Positions 18,341 through 27,580 are shown, counted from the first letter of the stretch. The stretch is 64,000 nucleotides of DNA from Rhizobiaceae bacterium (GCA_017644105.1 JAEPMD010000017.1:1-64000); one strand, 5' to 3'. Program-made: numbers and translations. Notes: generated by a model from the sequence alone, not told the origin.

Positions 18341-19153
18341 ATGAAATTAAAAGAATTCTTCTACAAATTTGGACTCCGTCCAAATTATAAATTTTTTCCG
18401 TCGATAAAAACCGTTGTCGGCGAGCACAACAATAAGAGTGTCGAATTTTATCAATGGCGGGAACCAAAAGCCAAAGACTTAAAACTAAACGCCGATGAAA
18501 TTGTGGAACTCTCTTCATTCATTCAAGAAGGTGAAACCGCCATCGATGTTGGCGCTCATATCGGTGACAGTACATTACCCATCGCGCTGGCCTGCGGTGC
18601 AAGCGGAAAGGTTTTTGCATTTGAACCCAACCCGATCGTGTTTGCTACATTGGCTAAAAACGCAGCCATAAACACTGAGCTCACTCAGATCATTCCCATC
18701 CCATTTGCCTGCACAGATGGTGATGTGGAAATGGTGTTTAAATATTCCGAAGCATCCATGTCCAATGGTGGGGATAAAAGCAATGCTGGCTTTCGAGACG
18801 GACACACATTCCCTATGCCTGTTAATGGATTGAATCCTTTATCTTTTCTTCAGGAAAGATATTCGCAAGACCTTGAAAAATTGCGTTATATCAAGATTGA
18901 TGTCGAAGGGCTCGATTATCTTGTTTTAAAGCAGTTTGAAGCGCTTATTGATCGACATACCCCTTATATCAAATTTGAGATTGCGAAATTTACAAACCAA
19001 GATATGCGTATGGCATTGCAAACTTATTTCAAAAACAAGCCATATAAATTTTACAGAGTCGATGAAGCACAATCAAAATTGGCAGGCTTTGAAGCTGACG
19101 ATAATATTTTCTTTTATCCAACGCATTGCGATGTGTTTTGCGTACCTAAGTAA
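18341..19153 (+). CDS. FkbM family methyltransferase
   Basis: A 270-residue SAM-dependent methyltransferase of the FkbM family. Motif I is AIDVGAHIGDSTLPIALA (about residues 67-84), followed by VFAFEPNPIVFATLAKNA and YIKIDVEGLDYLVLKQFE (about 186-203), the family's DVEG signature. FkbM proteins O-methylate sugars or polyketide and peptide products. The ugd/UXS/GT90 genes lie 4 kb away and glycan methylation is one option, but nothing binds the two loci. No strong ribosome site is visible before the ATG. Confidence 0.83.
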   Translation: MKLKEFFYKFGLRPNYKFFPSIKTVVGEHNNKSVEFYQWREPKAKDLKLNADEIVELSSFIQEGETAIDVGAHIGDSTLPIALACGASGKVFAFEPNPIVFATLAKNAAINTELTQIIPIPFACTDGDVEMVFKYSEASMSNGGDKSNAGFRDGHTFPMPVNGLNPLSFLQERYSQDLEKLRYIKIDVEGLDYLVLKQFEALIDRHTPYIKFEIAKFTNQDMRMALQTYFKNKPYKFYRVDEAQSKLAGFEADDNIFFYPTHCDVFCVPK

Positions 19154-19215
19154 CGTAAGTTTTGGAGCGCAGTTGCGCAGCAATTGGTCTCCTGAGACGC
19201 TATCCACGCTCTGAA

Positions 19216-19716
19216 CTATAATGGGTAATCAAGACAAAAATAGACACTATCCACCCATTCGTTACCGACCTTAAATGTGTTGTTTTTACGATGAGTTTCA
19301 ACAAACCCCAATCCTTCGAGCAAACGAATCGATCGTTCATTGCGTGGGTCAACATCTGCTGTAATTTTCGTGAGTTGTTTCTTATCAAAGCCATAATCAA
19401 TAAGCGCCGAAACAGCTTCTTTCGCGAAGCCCTGCCCCCAAAAATCCGGGTTGAAAATAAATCCAATTTCTGGAAACCGCCAAAAGCCCGCTTTACCGAT
19501 CACTTGGCCATCAAATTCAACGACAAAATCTTCACCCTGCTCAGGTGACATGCCCATCATGCCGCGAACAAAATCCTCTGTTTGCGAAAGATTGGCGTGA
19601 GGTAAAGTATCCCAATATAGCATGGCGGTTTTATCGCTAAAGGCGTCATGGAGCGCGATTGCGTCGTCCATTCTTGCCGGTCTCAATTCAAGGCGATTTG
19701 TGTAAATGATAGTCAT
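19216..19716 (-). CDS. GNAT acetyltransferase (RimJ/RimL type)
   Basis: A 166-residue N-acetyltransferase. The acetyl-CoA site is seen in GFIFNPDFWGQGFAKEAV (about residues 96-113) and the pattern TAMLYWDTLPHANLSQTEDFV plus DPRNERSIRLLEGLGFVETH matches the RimJ/RimL-like Acetyltransf_3 group. Substrate unknown; it may be a protein N-terminus or a small amine. It stands alone and converges with the FkbM gene. Confidence 0.85.
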   Translation of the reverse strand: MTIIYTNRLELRPARMDDAIALHDAFSDKTAMLYWDTLPHANLSQTEDFVRGMMGMSPEQGEDFVVEFDGQVIGKAGFWRFPEIGFIFNPDFWGQGFAKEAVSALIDYGFDKKQLTKITADVDPRNERSIRLLEGLGFVETHRKNNTFKVGNEWVDSVYFCLDYPL

Positions 19717-19797
19717 ATATCTAGACTAGAGTTCAGATAGAGCGCGCGCAATCGCTGGCGTCGTGAAAGATGATAGATGCCGGTCCCGGTAGACGAA

Positions 19798-20379
19798 TTA
19801 TTCCAAAATAGTCCAGCTTTTTAAATGCGTTGGAATGGCGGAACACATACCAATCACCAGATCCCTGGACATGAATGGCCCGGCTTGCCGACTTTCTCCA
19901 GCTGATGCGAGACAGAAATTATCTATACCCTGTGGTCGAATTTGAGCGGTATTTTCGTCATAGGAAAACTTCTGCATAATTGAGTTCTGACATTTCACCA
20001 GTTTCAAGTTGCCCATGGTCGCGTCATCATATTCTGCATCCTTAGACGAAATTTCAGCACATAGATTATCAAATGTGGCTGACTTTATCTGACCAGTTCC
20101 GATATCGAGAGAGAATTGCACATCTCCGCCTTGGGGCTTGCATGAATGCAAATGTAGATTGTCTGACAATCCTCGGCCAACCGTGTCGATACAAAAACCG
20201 AGTTTATCTTTTTCATCTAGGTTGTTAGATAGAAAAATAATCGGTGCCGGTGTTTTGATTTTCGGCATTTGATCGGTCGGCGTGATGATTTGCGCGTTGG
20301 AGGAAGGAATTAAAACGCCGAGCGCGGCCATGCTCGCGGCGAAAGTAACTCTTGCTAAACTCTGCTCTACAAATGGCAA
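19798..20379 (-). CDS. Secreted ricin-type beta-trefoil protein
   Basis: A 193-residue protein with an N-terminal signal sequence (cleavage probably after SNA, about residue 29) and three weak repeats typical of the ricin B/beta-trefoil fold: LGFCIDT...LHLHSCK..GDVQFSLD, NLCAEIS...LKLVKCQNSIMQKFSYD, and NFCLAS...VIGMCS...KSWTI. Each repeat has a cysteine pair and the QxF/QxW-like turn. It is probably a sugar-binding protein in the periplasm or outside. The only fitting start is a TTG at 20379. No partner enzyme is fused or adjacent. Confidence 0.6.
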   Translation of the reverse strand: MPFVEQSLARVTFAASMAALGVLIPSSNAQIITPTDQMPKIKTPAPIIFLSNNLDEKDKLGFCIDTVGRGLSDNLHLHSCKPQGGDVQFSLDIGTGQIKSATFDNLCAEISSKDAEYDDATMGNLKLVKCQNSIMQKFSYDENTAQIRPQGIDNFCLASAGESRQAGPFMSRDLVIGMCSAIPTHLKSWTILE

Positions 20380-20701
20380 TTTGCAACTCTTTTTCGCAGT
20401 GCACCTCGCCCCCAGATTGGTTGCTTTGTATCACAACAGACCTAAATTATCAATGAAAAGCAGTAGCTTAGAAATCATTGATGAAATATCGGAACACGAG
20501 GATCGCATATTGCCAATGCTAAGCAATGCATGCTTGCAAGCAATTGGTCAAAAGTTTAATTCACATGACACATCACCAAATAAATCGATAATTTATAAAA
20601 AAATCGATATTTTTACATCCACCGACAAATTTATGGCGTATAATGAATTTATAAATCAACCCACAACATCTTACCCTTGATTTGACAAAAGGAGTCGCAC
20701 C
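20380..20701. other. Intergenic region before the metallo-hydrolase gene
   Basis: A divergent control region, AT-rich towards the right. ATCGAT occurs twice 20 bp apart (20584-20589 and 20604-20609) and may be a repeat for a regulator. A 75-codon reading frame at 20453-20680 has no ribosome site and no family resemblance, so I do not call it a gene. AAAGGAG ends 8 bases before the ATG at 20702. Confidence 0.4.
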
Positions 20702-21661
20702 ATGAGCGTCAACATCAAATTCCCCCGCCGCAATTTTTTACTCGGAAGCGCAGCGCTGCCATTTGCGGGAAGTGCTACAACTGTTTTGAGCTCAAACGCG
20801 CACGCAGCCGGTCACTCAGCTGCCAAGACAAATGCGCCATACTCACATTATAAAGTGGGTGATTTTATTGTCACAACATTGCTGGCTGGGGCGCGAAATG
20901 CAAACGAACCGCAAAAGACATTTGGCATGAATGTTTCTGCAGATGAATTTAACGCATTTTCAGCAGAAAACCTGATCGCAAGCGACGCATTCAAAGCCTT
21001 TTTCACACCAACTGTGGTGGATACGGGCTCCGAAGTTGTTTTGTTTGATACAGGTTTAGGTGGCGATGTCCCAGGTGTTGTAACTGCGCTCGAGGGTGCA
21101 GGTTATGCACCTTCAGATATAACAATCCTCGTCATCACACATATGCACCCCGACCACATTGGTGGTTTGATGATGGGTGGCAAACCGACCTTCCCCAATG
21201 CCAAAATCTTTACAGGGTCTGCAGAATATAATTTCTGGTCAAAATTGGATGCTGGAAATCGCGTGGGTGATATGGTGGCAAAAATGCTCACACCCATGGC
21301 CGACAAAATCACATTCCTAGATGATGGTGGTGCTGTGACGTCAGGGATCACGGCTATGGCCGCCTTTGGTCACACACCTGGCCACATGACTTACATGTTA
21401 GAAAGCAATGGTCAGCAATTGCTGATTGCTGCTGATCTTGCCAATCACTATGTCTGGTCATTAGCAAAGCCCGACTGGGAAGTTAGATTTGACGCAGACA
21501 AAGCTGCAGCTGCTGCATCTCGCCGTAAGGTATTTGGGATGTTAGCTGCCGATAAAATCCCGTTTATTGGTTACCATATGCCTTTCCCGGCGGTTGGCTA
21601 TGTGGTCGCACGTGGAAATGGATTCCACTATGCGCCTGAGACCTATCAGCTGTCACTATAG
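20702..21661 (+). CDS. Tat-exported MBL-fold metallo-hydrolase
   Basis: A 319-residue metallo-beta-lactamase-fold hydrolase. The N-terminus has a twin-arginine motif (FPRRNFLLGSAALPFAGSA) and cleavage after AHA (about residue 38), so it acts in the periplasm. The zinc ligands are visible: HMHPDH (about residues 147-152), a histidine in GHTPGHMTY (about 222-230) and an aspartate in AADLANH (about 244). The fold covers lactonases, thiolesterases and alkylsulfatase-like enzymes; this one looks like the AHL-lactonase-like subgroup but the substrate is unproven. A Rho-independent terminator follows. Confidence 0.87.
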   Translation: MSVNIKFPRRNFLLGSAALPFAGSATTVLSSNAHAAGHSAAKTNAPYSHYKVGDFIVTTLLAGARNANEPQKTFGMNVSADEFNAFSAENLIASDAFKAFFTPTVVDTGSEVVLFDTGLGGDVPGVVTALEGAGYAPSDITILVITHMHPDHIGGLMMGGKPTFPNAKIFTGSAEYNFWSKLDAGNRVGDMVAKMLTPMADKITFLDDGGAVTSGITAMAAFGHTPGHMTYMLESNGQQLLIAADLANHYVWSLAKPDWEVRFDADKAAAAASRRKVFGMLAADKIPFIGYHMPFPAVGYVVARGNGFHYAPETYQLSL

Positions 21662-21694
21662 TCCAATTTATCAATATCTAAATTTTAAAGTTTG

Positions 21695-21725
21695 GCGCGG
21701 TGTAGAGCAACATCGCGCTTTTTTT
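21695..21725 (+). terminator. Rho-independent terminator after the MBL gene
   Basis: GCGCGGTGT (21695-21703) pairs with ACATCGCGC (21710-21718) with one mismatch across a 6-base loop, followed by seven T (21719-21725). It lies 34 bp after the stop of the metallo-hydrolase gene. Confidence 0.85.
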
Positions 21726-21736
21726 GTTGGATAAAT

Positions 21737-22009
21737 TTAGGCAATCGTAAAGGCGACGATCAAAATCTCCAAAAACAATAGAACGATAATGGCGACGAGC
21801 AATCGGAGCCGGAAGACCATTTTGCGGGTTGGTTTATCATTTTTATCAACATGTTTGGCGATTGCAGACTTAATGATATTTGAATAACCCTGAGGAGTAT
21901 CCGGAGAACCTTCTTGCACCGCACGCTCTATAGCTCCACTTAGCCTTAACGCCATGACCAAAAAAGCCAAAGTCGCAAATGCGAGCACAGTTATTAAAAT
22001 CGGAACCAT
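21737..22009 (-). CDS. Small membrane protein with two transmembrane segments
   Basis: A 90-residue protein with hydrophobic helices at about residues 3-22 and 68-88, joined by a polar 45-residue loop rich in lysine and aspartate. A GGGGAA ribosome site precedes the ATG. I do not recognise a family. It is convergent with the metallo-hydrolase gene and divergent from the HigA-like gene. Confidence 0.6.
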   Translation of the reverse strand: MVPILITVLAFATLAFLVMALRLSGAIERAVQEGSPDTPQGYSNIIKSAIAKHVDKNDKPTRKMVFRLRLLVAIIVLLFLEILIVAFTIA

Positions 22010-22132
22010 CTTTTCCCCTTAGATACGCGACTTAGAAATCATCATCATACGAAATAAACATCACTGACAACTTGAGGGCAAGTCTAATCGAGGCTAAAAG
22101 TCATTGTTAGGTAAACACTTAAAGGGCCGATT

Positions 22133-22495
22133 ATGCCTCCATTGAAGACAAAAATATCTGCTGGCGAAGCGCCTCAACATCCAGGTGAGATTATTCACAA
22201 AGCCATAAAAGACAGCAACCTTCACGTCCTACAGTTTTCGAAGATTATCGGTTTGTCTAAATTTTACATCAATGATTTGATCGACGGCAAGGAGCGGATA
22301 AATCGCGCCAGCGCTGGCAAATTTGGGCTGTATTTTAAAAACGGTTCAGGTGCTTGGCTCACCATGCAAAAACTGCATGATGATTGGGTGAAATCAGGTG
22401 GAGTGATCGCACCTCAGCAGTCCGTTGAAGAAGACACCGAAACACCTGATGAGCCACCCCGTCTATCGCGATCGCGCGGTATCAAATCGCATTGA
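22133..22495 (+). CDS. Solitary HigA-like helix-turn-helix protein
   Basis: A 120-residue protein of the XRE/HigA antitoxin type. The segment APQHPGEIIHKAI opens the domain as in HigA (HPGEIL...), the helix-turn-helix is QFSKIIGLSKFYINDLIDGKERI, and GSGAWLTMQKLHDDW matches the C-terminal part with the usual FWLNLQ region. A disordered acidic tail follows. No higB-like toxin gene lies on either side: the neighbours are a membrane protein and ugd. It may act as a stand-alone regulator. Confidence 0.72.
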   Translation: MPPLKTKISAGEAPQHPGEIIHKAIKDSNLHVLQFSKIIGLSKFYINDLIDGKERINRASAGKFGLYFKNGSGAWLTMQKLHDDWVKSGGVIAPQQSVEEDTETPDEPPRLSRSRGIKSH

Positions 22496-22597
22496 TATCA
22501 CTGCTGTGCTCGCTATCGATTTTGAGCGCAATCACCAATAAGGAATTTGATTCATTAACGTGCGATAAACCTTTGAAAACACTTTTAAAAACAAAGC

Positions 22598-23770
22598 TCA
22601 GTTTTCACCCGTGATGTCGCGCGTAAACACTTTTGAACTCACACCCTGGAGATCATTTGAAAGCCGGTTGGCCACAATCACATCTGATCTTTCCTTAAAA
22701 GCCTCAAAATCACCTACGACGTCCAAACCCTGATAATCACTACCTTGCAAAGTCGGTTCATAAATAATGACTTCGACATTTTTTGCACGCAAACGTTTTA
22801 CGATGCCTAAAACTGCGGATTGTCGGAAATTATCGGATCCTGCTTTCATAGAAAGGCGATAAATACCTACGGTCGAAGGCGACCGTTTCATAATCTGGTC
22901 GGTTAAGAAATCTTTACGCGTACGATTGGAAGCAACAATCCCGCTGATCAATTTTTGCGGTGTGTCTTTAAATCCTGCCTGCAATTGTTTTGAATCTTTT
23001 GGTAAGCAATATCCACCATAACCAAACGATGGATTGTTGTAATGGTTTCCAATTCGAGGGTCATGGGATAGACCTGAAATAATCTGAGCTGAATCCAAAC
23101 CGTTATTCAAAGCATAGGAATCGAGTTCATTGAAATAGGCGACACGCATGGCAAGATAGGTATTTGCAAATAGCTTAATCGATTCTGCTTCATCCATGCC
23201 TGTTAAAAAAGATGGCACATCCTCTGATAGGCTGGCATTTGAAAACAAGTCTCTAACATGCTCAGCACGTTGACTTTGTTCGCCCACAACAATTCTTGAG
23301 GGGTTTAAATTGTCATAAAGGGCTTGCCCCTCGCGCAAGAACTCCGGGCAAAATATAATGCGATCAGTTTGTAATTTCTCACGCATTTTTCGAACATAAC
23401 CCACAGGGATTGTCGATTTAATAACAATGACCACTTCAGCGTTATTGGTCAAAACGATTTCGCAGACTTCATCAACGGTGGACGTATCAAAACTGTCTCG
23501 CTCAACATCATAATCCGTAGGGGTAGCAACGACGATATAATCAGCGCCATCTAAAGCTTCATCCATATTTGTCGTTGCAGTAAGATCAAGTTGATTATTA
23601 GTTAAAAACTCACTGGCCAGCGGATCTTCGATTGGGCTTTTGCCCTCATTTATAAGATCCACTTTTTCAGTGGAGATATCAACTGCAACAACTCGATTTC
23701 GTTGCGCTAACAATATCGCGTTAGATACACCAACATAACCCAAACCAATAACTGCTATCTTATAGGACAA
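22598..23770 (-). CDS. ugd: UDP-glucose 6-dehydrogenase
   Basis: A 390-residue enzyme that oxidises UDP-glucose twice to UDP-glucuronate with NAD. The N-terminal NAD site is IAVIGLGYVGVSNAILLAQ, and the catalytic cysteine lies in FGYGGYCLPKDSKQL (about residues 246-260), as in the short E. coli type. It is followed in function by the UDP-glucuronate decarboxylase gene just upstream on the same strand (47 bp between the two frames), so the pair supplies UDP-xylose. Confidence 0.95.
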   Translation of the reverse strand: MSYKIAVIGLGYVGVSNAILLAQRNRVVAVDISTEKVDLINEGKSPIEDPLASEFLTNNQLDLTATTNMDEALDGADYIVVATPTDYDVERDSFDTSTVDEVCEIVLTNNAEVVIVIKSTIPVGYVRKMREKLQTDRIIFCPEFLREGQALYDNLNPSRIVVGEQSQRAEHVRDLFSNASLSEDVPSFLTGMDEAESIKLFANTYLAMRVAYFNELDSYALNNGLDSAQIISGLSHDPRIGNHYNNPSFGYGGYCLPKDSKQLQAGFKDTPQKLISGIVASNRTRKDFLTDQIMKRSPSTVGIYRLSMKAGSDNFRQSAVLGIVKRLRAKNVEVIIYEPTLQGSDYQGLDVVGDFEAFKERSDVIVANRLSNDLQGVSSKVFTRDITGEN

Positions 23771-23817
23771 AATCTTGTTCCTTAAACATTAAGTTGGACA
23801 AACAAGTTGTGCGTCTC

Positions 23818-24780
23818 CTAACGGCCACGCAATATTTTCGAGAAGTAATCGATGGTCTTCTGCAGCCCGTGTTCCAGCTGAATTTCTGGCTGCCAGTCTA
23901 ATAATCGTTGTGCTTTTGAAATATCTGGTTGGCGTTTTTTGGGATCATCCGAAGGTAAATCTTTATAGATTATCTCGGACCCAGAACCTGTCATCTCAAT
24001 GACTTTCTCCGCCAATTCTTTAATGGTAAATTCGTTTGGGTTGCCTAAATTGACAGGTCCAGTAACACCGTTGTCAGATTGCATAAGTTTGATAAATCCA
24101 TCCACCAGATCATCAACATAACAAAACGATCGCGTTTGCGATCCATCTCCATAGATTGTGATTGGTTGACCGGTCAAAGCTTGGACTATGAAATTTGACA
24201 CTACTCGTCCATCAGACTTGTGCATTCTGGGACCATAGGTGTTGAATATTCTTGCAATTTTAATATCCAGATCATGTTGTCGGTGAAAATCGAAAAAAAG
24301 AGTTTCAGCGCACCGTTTTCCCTCATCATAGCAAGCTCGAATACCATGTGGATTTACATTTCCCAAATAGCTTTCCTTTTGTGGGTGCACATTGGGATCA
24401 CCATAAACTTCACTGGTCGAGGCTTGGAATATTTTGCATTCCAAATTCTTCGCTAGTTCCAACAAATTCATGGAGCCATAAACAGATGTCTTGATGGTAT
24501 GTATCGGGTCATGCTGATAATGAATTGGCGATGCAGGACAAGCTAAATTGTAAATTTCATCAACTTCTGCCTGTAAGGGTATGCAAATGTCGTGATTTAT
24601 GAATTCAAAATTTGGATTATTGAGATGATGCTTAAAATTGCCCTCATGTCCGGTAAACAGATTATCAACGCATAATACTTTATGCCCTTCGCCCATCAGC
24701 CGGTCAACCAAATGTGAACCAACGAAACCTGCGCCACCAGATACCAAAATACGCCGGCTTTCAGCTGCAAAACTCATCAT
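23818..24780 (-). CDS. uxs: UDP-glucuronate decarboxylase (UDP-xylose synthase)
   Basis: A short-chain dehydrogenase/epimerase of about 320 residues that converts UDP-glucuronate to UDP-xylose. The NAD site is [18 protein letters not shown] near the start; the catalytic tyrosine and lysine are in [31 protein letters not shown] and [16 protein letters not shown] are typical of UXS. The ATG at 24780 has GGAGAAAA directly before it and fits homologs; the frame extends upstream to 24837. First gene of a minus-strand unit with ugd. The only caution is that related dTDP- or UDP-sugar dehydratases share most motifs. Confidence 0.9.
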   Translation of the reverse strand: MMSFAAESRRILVSGGAGFVGSHLVDRLMGEGHKVLCVDNLFTGHEGNFKHHLNNPNFEFINHDICIPLQAEVDEIYNLACPASPIHYQHDPIHTIKTSVYGSMNLLELAKNLECKIFQASTSEVYGDPNVHPQKESYLGNVNPHGIRACYDEGKRCAETLFFDFHRQHDLDIKIARIFNTYGPRMHKSDGRVVSNFIVQALTGQPITIYGDGSQTRSFCYVDDLVDGFIKLMQSDNGVTGPVNLGNPNEFTIKELAEKVIEMTGSGSEIIYKDLPSDDPKKRQPDISKAQRLLDWQPEIQLEHGLQKTIDYFSKILRGR

Positions 24781-24918
24781 TTTTTCTCCATCAAGAATGT
24801 GACCATATAGACTTTGGGCGATGGTATTACAATGCAAGTTATGGCCTTAATCCCATTAACAAAAACGATCGGTTTAAATAGTCAATAACATAAAGCTGTT
24901 GCGGAGGGTTTACACCTC

Positions 24919-26028
24919 ATGCTAGACGACTTTTCAACTCAAATTGGCAACGAAATACTCCGCCTCACCAATAACGATTACCGAAAGCTGAATGAAATGT
25001 TAGCCTTTGCTATCAACAAACATTACAACTCGCGCATTCAACAGAAAATCCGCAGCAACCTGGCAAAGCATAAACACAGACTCCCTAATTTCGACGTTAA
25101 GAATTTCACATTTTCAAACAGCCAAGAACTCGTTTCACCGAACGATATTCTCATCGAGCATCGCGGCTCCACCATTAACTTTGCATGCCGAGACGATGTG
25201 TTTTCATCTAAATATCCTTACGCATACGGATACCTGAAAGACAGAAGCGCAACTTTTCTGTTTTATGTGGCCTTGGCTGGCGATGTCGCAAAACATCTGG
25301 TTTGCGATACTTCTGATGGAAACAATTTGAGTATGGCGGACATTCGATTTTCATCTCCCCTTGCCAAAGATGGACTATTACCAGACGCTTTTTTCTTTGA
25401 AAGCGAAGGATATCAGCATCAACGTGATTTATATGCAAATAATGCTGTGCCTTGGACTAAGCGAAGCGACAAAATCGTTTGGCGCGGCGGTTTAAATGGC
25501 GAAGGACTGCGCCTTTGTGATGAACAATTGATATCGAACGGAGCTGTTCATCAGCGCGCGCGAATGGCGTTCGCTTGCAAAGGGACAGACATTGATTTCA
25601 AATTTGCCAATGCTGGTCATGAGAGCAGAGTGTTAAGTGCGCAGGGACTTATGGGCGAACGCATTGATACAACGAGCTGGCTTCAACGAAAATTTGCAAT
25701 CGATGTTGACGGGTATTCAAACGCTTGGGACAATTTGTTCCATCGCTTACTTTTTGGCTGCTGCGTTCTAAAGGTTGAAAGCCAGGCGGGGTTTAGGCAA
25801 TGGTACTATGATAAACTCGTTCCATTTGAACATTATGTGCCCATCAAGGCAGATCTCAGCGATCTTCATGAACAGGCAGACTGGGTGCAATCCAACCCTA
25901 AAGAAGCTGAACGAATTGCCGCAGCTGGCTGCAGGCTTGCTCATTCAATGACGTTTGAAAGTGAAGCTGATTACGCAGTGCGCGAGATCCAGCGGGTATG
26001 CGAAGCAAAAAACGCTGTGTCACACTAG
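24919..26028 (+). CDS. CAP10/GT90-family glycosyltransferase
   Basis: A 369-residue protein with the features of the CAP10-like glycosyltransferase family 90: PWTKRSDKIVWRGG (about residues 181-194), RARMAFACKGTDIDFKF, and the conserved end FAIDVDGYSNAWDNLFHRLLFG with VESQAGFRQWYYDKLVPFEHYVPIKADLSDL (positions 25690-25862). GT90 members include fungal xylosyltransferases and protein O-glucosyltransferases; they use UDP-sugars. The divergent ugd-uxs unit makes UDP-xylose, so xylose transfer onto lipopolysaccharide or another surface glycan is a reasonable guess. A GGAGGG ribosome site lies 11 bases from the ATG. Confidence 0.82.
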   Translation: MLDDFSTQIGNEILRLTNNDYRKLNEMLAFAINKHYNSRIQQKIRSNLAKHKHRLPNFDVKNFTFSNSQELVSPNDILIEHRGSTINFACRDDVFSSKYPYAYGYLKDRSATFLFYVALAGDVAKHLVCDTSDGNNLSMADIRFSSPLAKDGLLPDAFFFESEGYQHQRDLYANNAVPWTKRSDKIVWRGGLNGEGLRLCDEQLISNGAVHQRARMAFACKGTDIDFKFANAGHESRVLSAQGLMGERIDTTSWLQRKFAIDVDGYSNAWDNLFHRLLFGCCVLKVESQAGFRQWYYDKLVPFEHYVPIKADLSDLHEQADWVQSNPKEAERIAAAGCRLAHSMTFESEADYAVREIQRVCEAKNAVSH

Positions 26029-26060
26029 CCGGCCAAGCCGATCAGATTTGCATGTTTTGG

Positions 26061-26726
26061 CTAAACACTCATCGCTACAACGCGCGATATTTCAGTGAGT
26101 GACCGTCCAGATTGCTCACGCCAGATATTAAAGGCTTCTTGGACTTGTTGCATCGCTTTTTGCGATGTTGGTGCTTTGTCAATCACGCCTTCTGCCGTTA
26201 GACGACCGACAACACTTTGTGACAACAAAAAACTGTCCTTGCCCTGAAAACGCAGGCAATATTGTCCCGTCGTGCCGCCCATTCGCGCCGCGCTCTTTTT
26301 AAGCAAATGTAACAATCCAATATAATCTTCTGATGGCCAATCACCAATAACTTTGCCAATACCACCTTTTTCAGAAAGAGATGCGATAAAACCAGCATTT
26401 TGCTGCACAGCTTTGATCTTAGCGCCATAACGTACAATGCGGGTATCCGACACCAAGCGTTCAAAATCCTCATCATTGAGCATCAAGCAATGCCCGATAT
26501 CAAACCCTTCAAATGCCGCTTCAAAACCCGGCCACATGGATTCAACCACTTTCCAATTAAACCCGGCTTGAAACACGCATTTGGTCATGGCGGCCAACCA
26601 TCGATCATCTGAGATAGCGGCAAGTTCAGCTGCAGATTTTGGTTTATCACCAATGAGGGTTTCCAAAGCATCATGTCCTCCTTTGCGATCCGCCGAAATC
26701 TCATAAATCTCCTCAAACGTGCGCAT
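26061..26726 (-). CDS. DNA-3-methyladenine glycosylase I-like protein
   Basis: A 221-residue protein with the core of the Tag family: AAMTKCVFQAGFNWKVVESMWPGFEAAFEGFD and DTRIVRYGAKIKAVQQNAGF (helix-hairpin-helix region, about residues 45-120). The zinc-binding N-terminal CxW motif and C-terminal HxxxC of E. coli Tag are absent, so this is a shortened relative whose removal of alkylated adenine remains to be shown. Overlap with neighbours is nil; it converges with the GT90 gene. Confidence 0.8.
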   Translation of the reverse strand: MRTFEEIYEISADRKGGHDALETLIGDKPKSAAELAAISDDRWLAAMTKCVFQAGFNWKVVESMWPGFEAAFEGFDIGHCLMLNDEDFERLVSDTRIVRYGAKIKAVQQNAGFIASLSEKGGIGKVIGDWPSEDYIGLLHLLKKSAARMGGTTGQYCLRFQGKDSFLLSQSVVGRLTAEGVIDKAPTSQKAMQQVQEAFNIWREQSGRSLTEISRVVAMSV

Positions 26727-26891
26727 GGTGCCTCCCTTCTATTTTTATGTCAGCCGCTTATTTTATCGCGTATATGCTAACTGTAAATCTCTGATTACGC
26801 CTATCATGAAATTCGAAATCATTTGCGTTTTTAAGTAGGATCCAATGGAGTAATTGACAATTTCGCCATTTTTCATCAACGAACGCAAGCA

Positions 26892-27512
26892 TCAGTCCCC
26901 GCTCTCATAACCCCAATATTTGGCCAGAACAGATAGATCCTTACGCAGATTTACCATTTGCTTTGCAATTGATTTCGAACTTTTAAGACCCAATATCATT
27001 GCGCAATATTGCGTGACAGTAAAACCATCCCCTACAATCTTTTGAATGCGTGTGACGGCTTCATCGTCCTTTCGTTGATTTTGACCAAACTTTGCTAATT
27101 CTTTATTGGCATTTCTGATCACATCTTGCGCGTTGATTTGTTTTTCGGTCAAAGTCAACTGCGCGGATGCAAAGTCCACACGCTGACGCGCATAATCGAT
27201 ACCCTTCCCTGTTTGACCGGAGCACACCAAATAAGCCCCCATATATTTGTAGCCAGCCAAAAACTGCGGTTGTGTAATTCTTTTTCGATTAAGCAGTTCG
27301 AGTAACGCATTGTCGGAAACGCGTTGAATGGCGCGCAACTTTTGTTTCCCGAGTGCTTGATCTGAACCTGTGACCTTTTTCAGGATATCAGGATCGTCCA
27401 CATCAGATAAGATAAAACCTTTTGTCCCTTTAGGTAATTTCTTGGCTCCCGGTTTTAATTGGACACAGTGCGGGTTGAGAGATTTATGTTTGCTTTGACT
27501 TTGTGTGTGCAA
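26892..27512 (-). CDS. DUF6456-like protein next to GcrA
   Basis: A basic protein of about 206 residues. The central part (RVSDNALLELLNRKRITQPQFLAGYKYMGAYLV) and the C-terminal part (VTRIQKIVGDGFTVTQYCAMILGLKSSKSIAKQMVNLRKDL) resemble the alphaproteobacterial DUF6456 family, helical proteins often encoded near regulators of the cell cycle. I favour the TTG at 27512 because GGAG sits 6 bases before it; the frame continues to 27620 and overlaps the GcrA-like gene by 40 bases. It follows that gene on the same strand, so they share a transcript. Confidence 0.6.
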   Translation of the reverse strand: MHTQSQSKHKSLNPHCVQLKPGAKKLPKGTKGFILSDVDDPDILKKVTGSDQALGKQKLRAIQRVSDNALLELLNRKRITQPQFLAGYKYMGAYLVCSGQTGKGIDYARQRVDFASAQLTLTEKQINAQDVIRNANKELAKFGQNQRKDDEAVTRIQKIVGDGFTVTQYCAMILGLKSSKSIAKQMVNLRKDLSVLAKYWGYESGD

Positions 27513-27580
27513 TTTGTACTCCAATTTTATAATCTGAAAACTCGTAAACCGGTACAATGATCCCGCGCAAATCGTTCGAT

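Noticed and set aside
18216-18518. 100-codon minus-strand frame at the FkbM gene start
   Set aside because: It is antisense to the methyltransferase and has no family resemblance.
20282-20680. 132-codon frame on the plus strand across the lectin gene start
   Set aside because: Most of it is antisense to the ricin-type gene; the remaining 75 codons lack a ribosome site and a family, so they are treated as intergenic.
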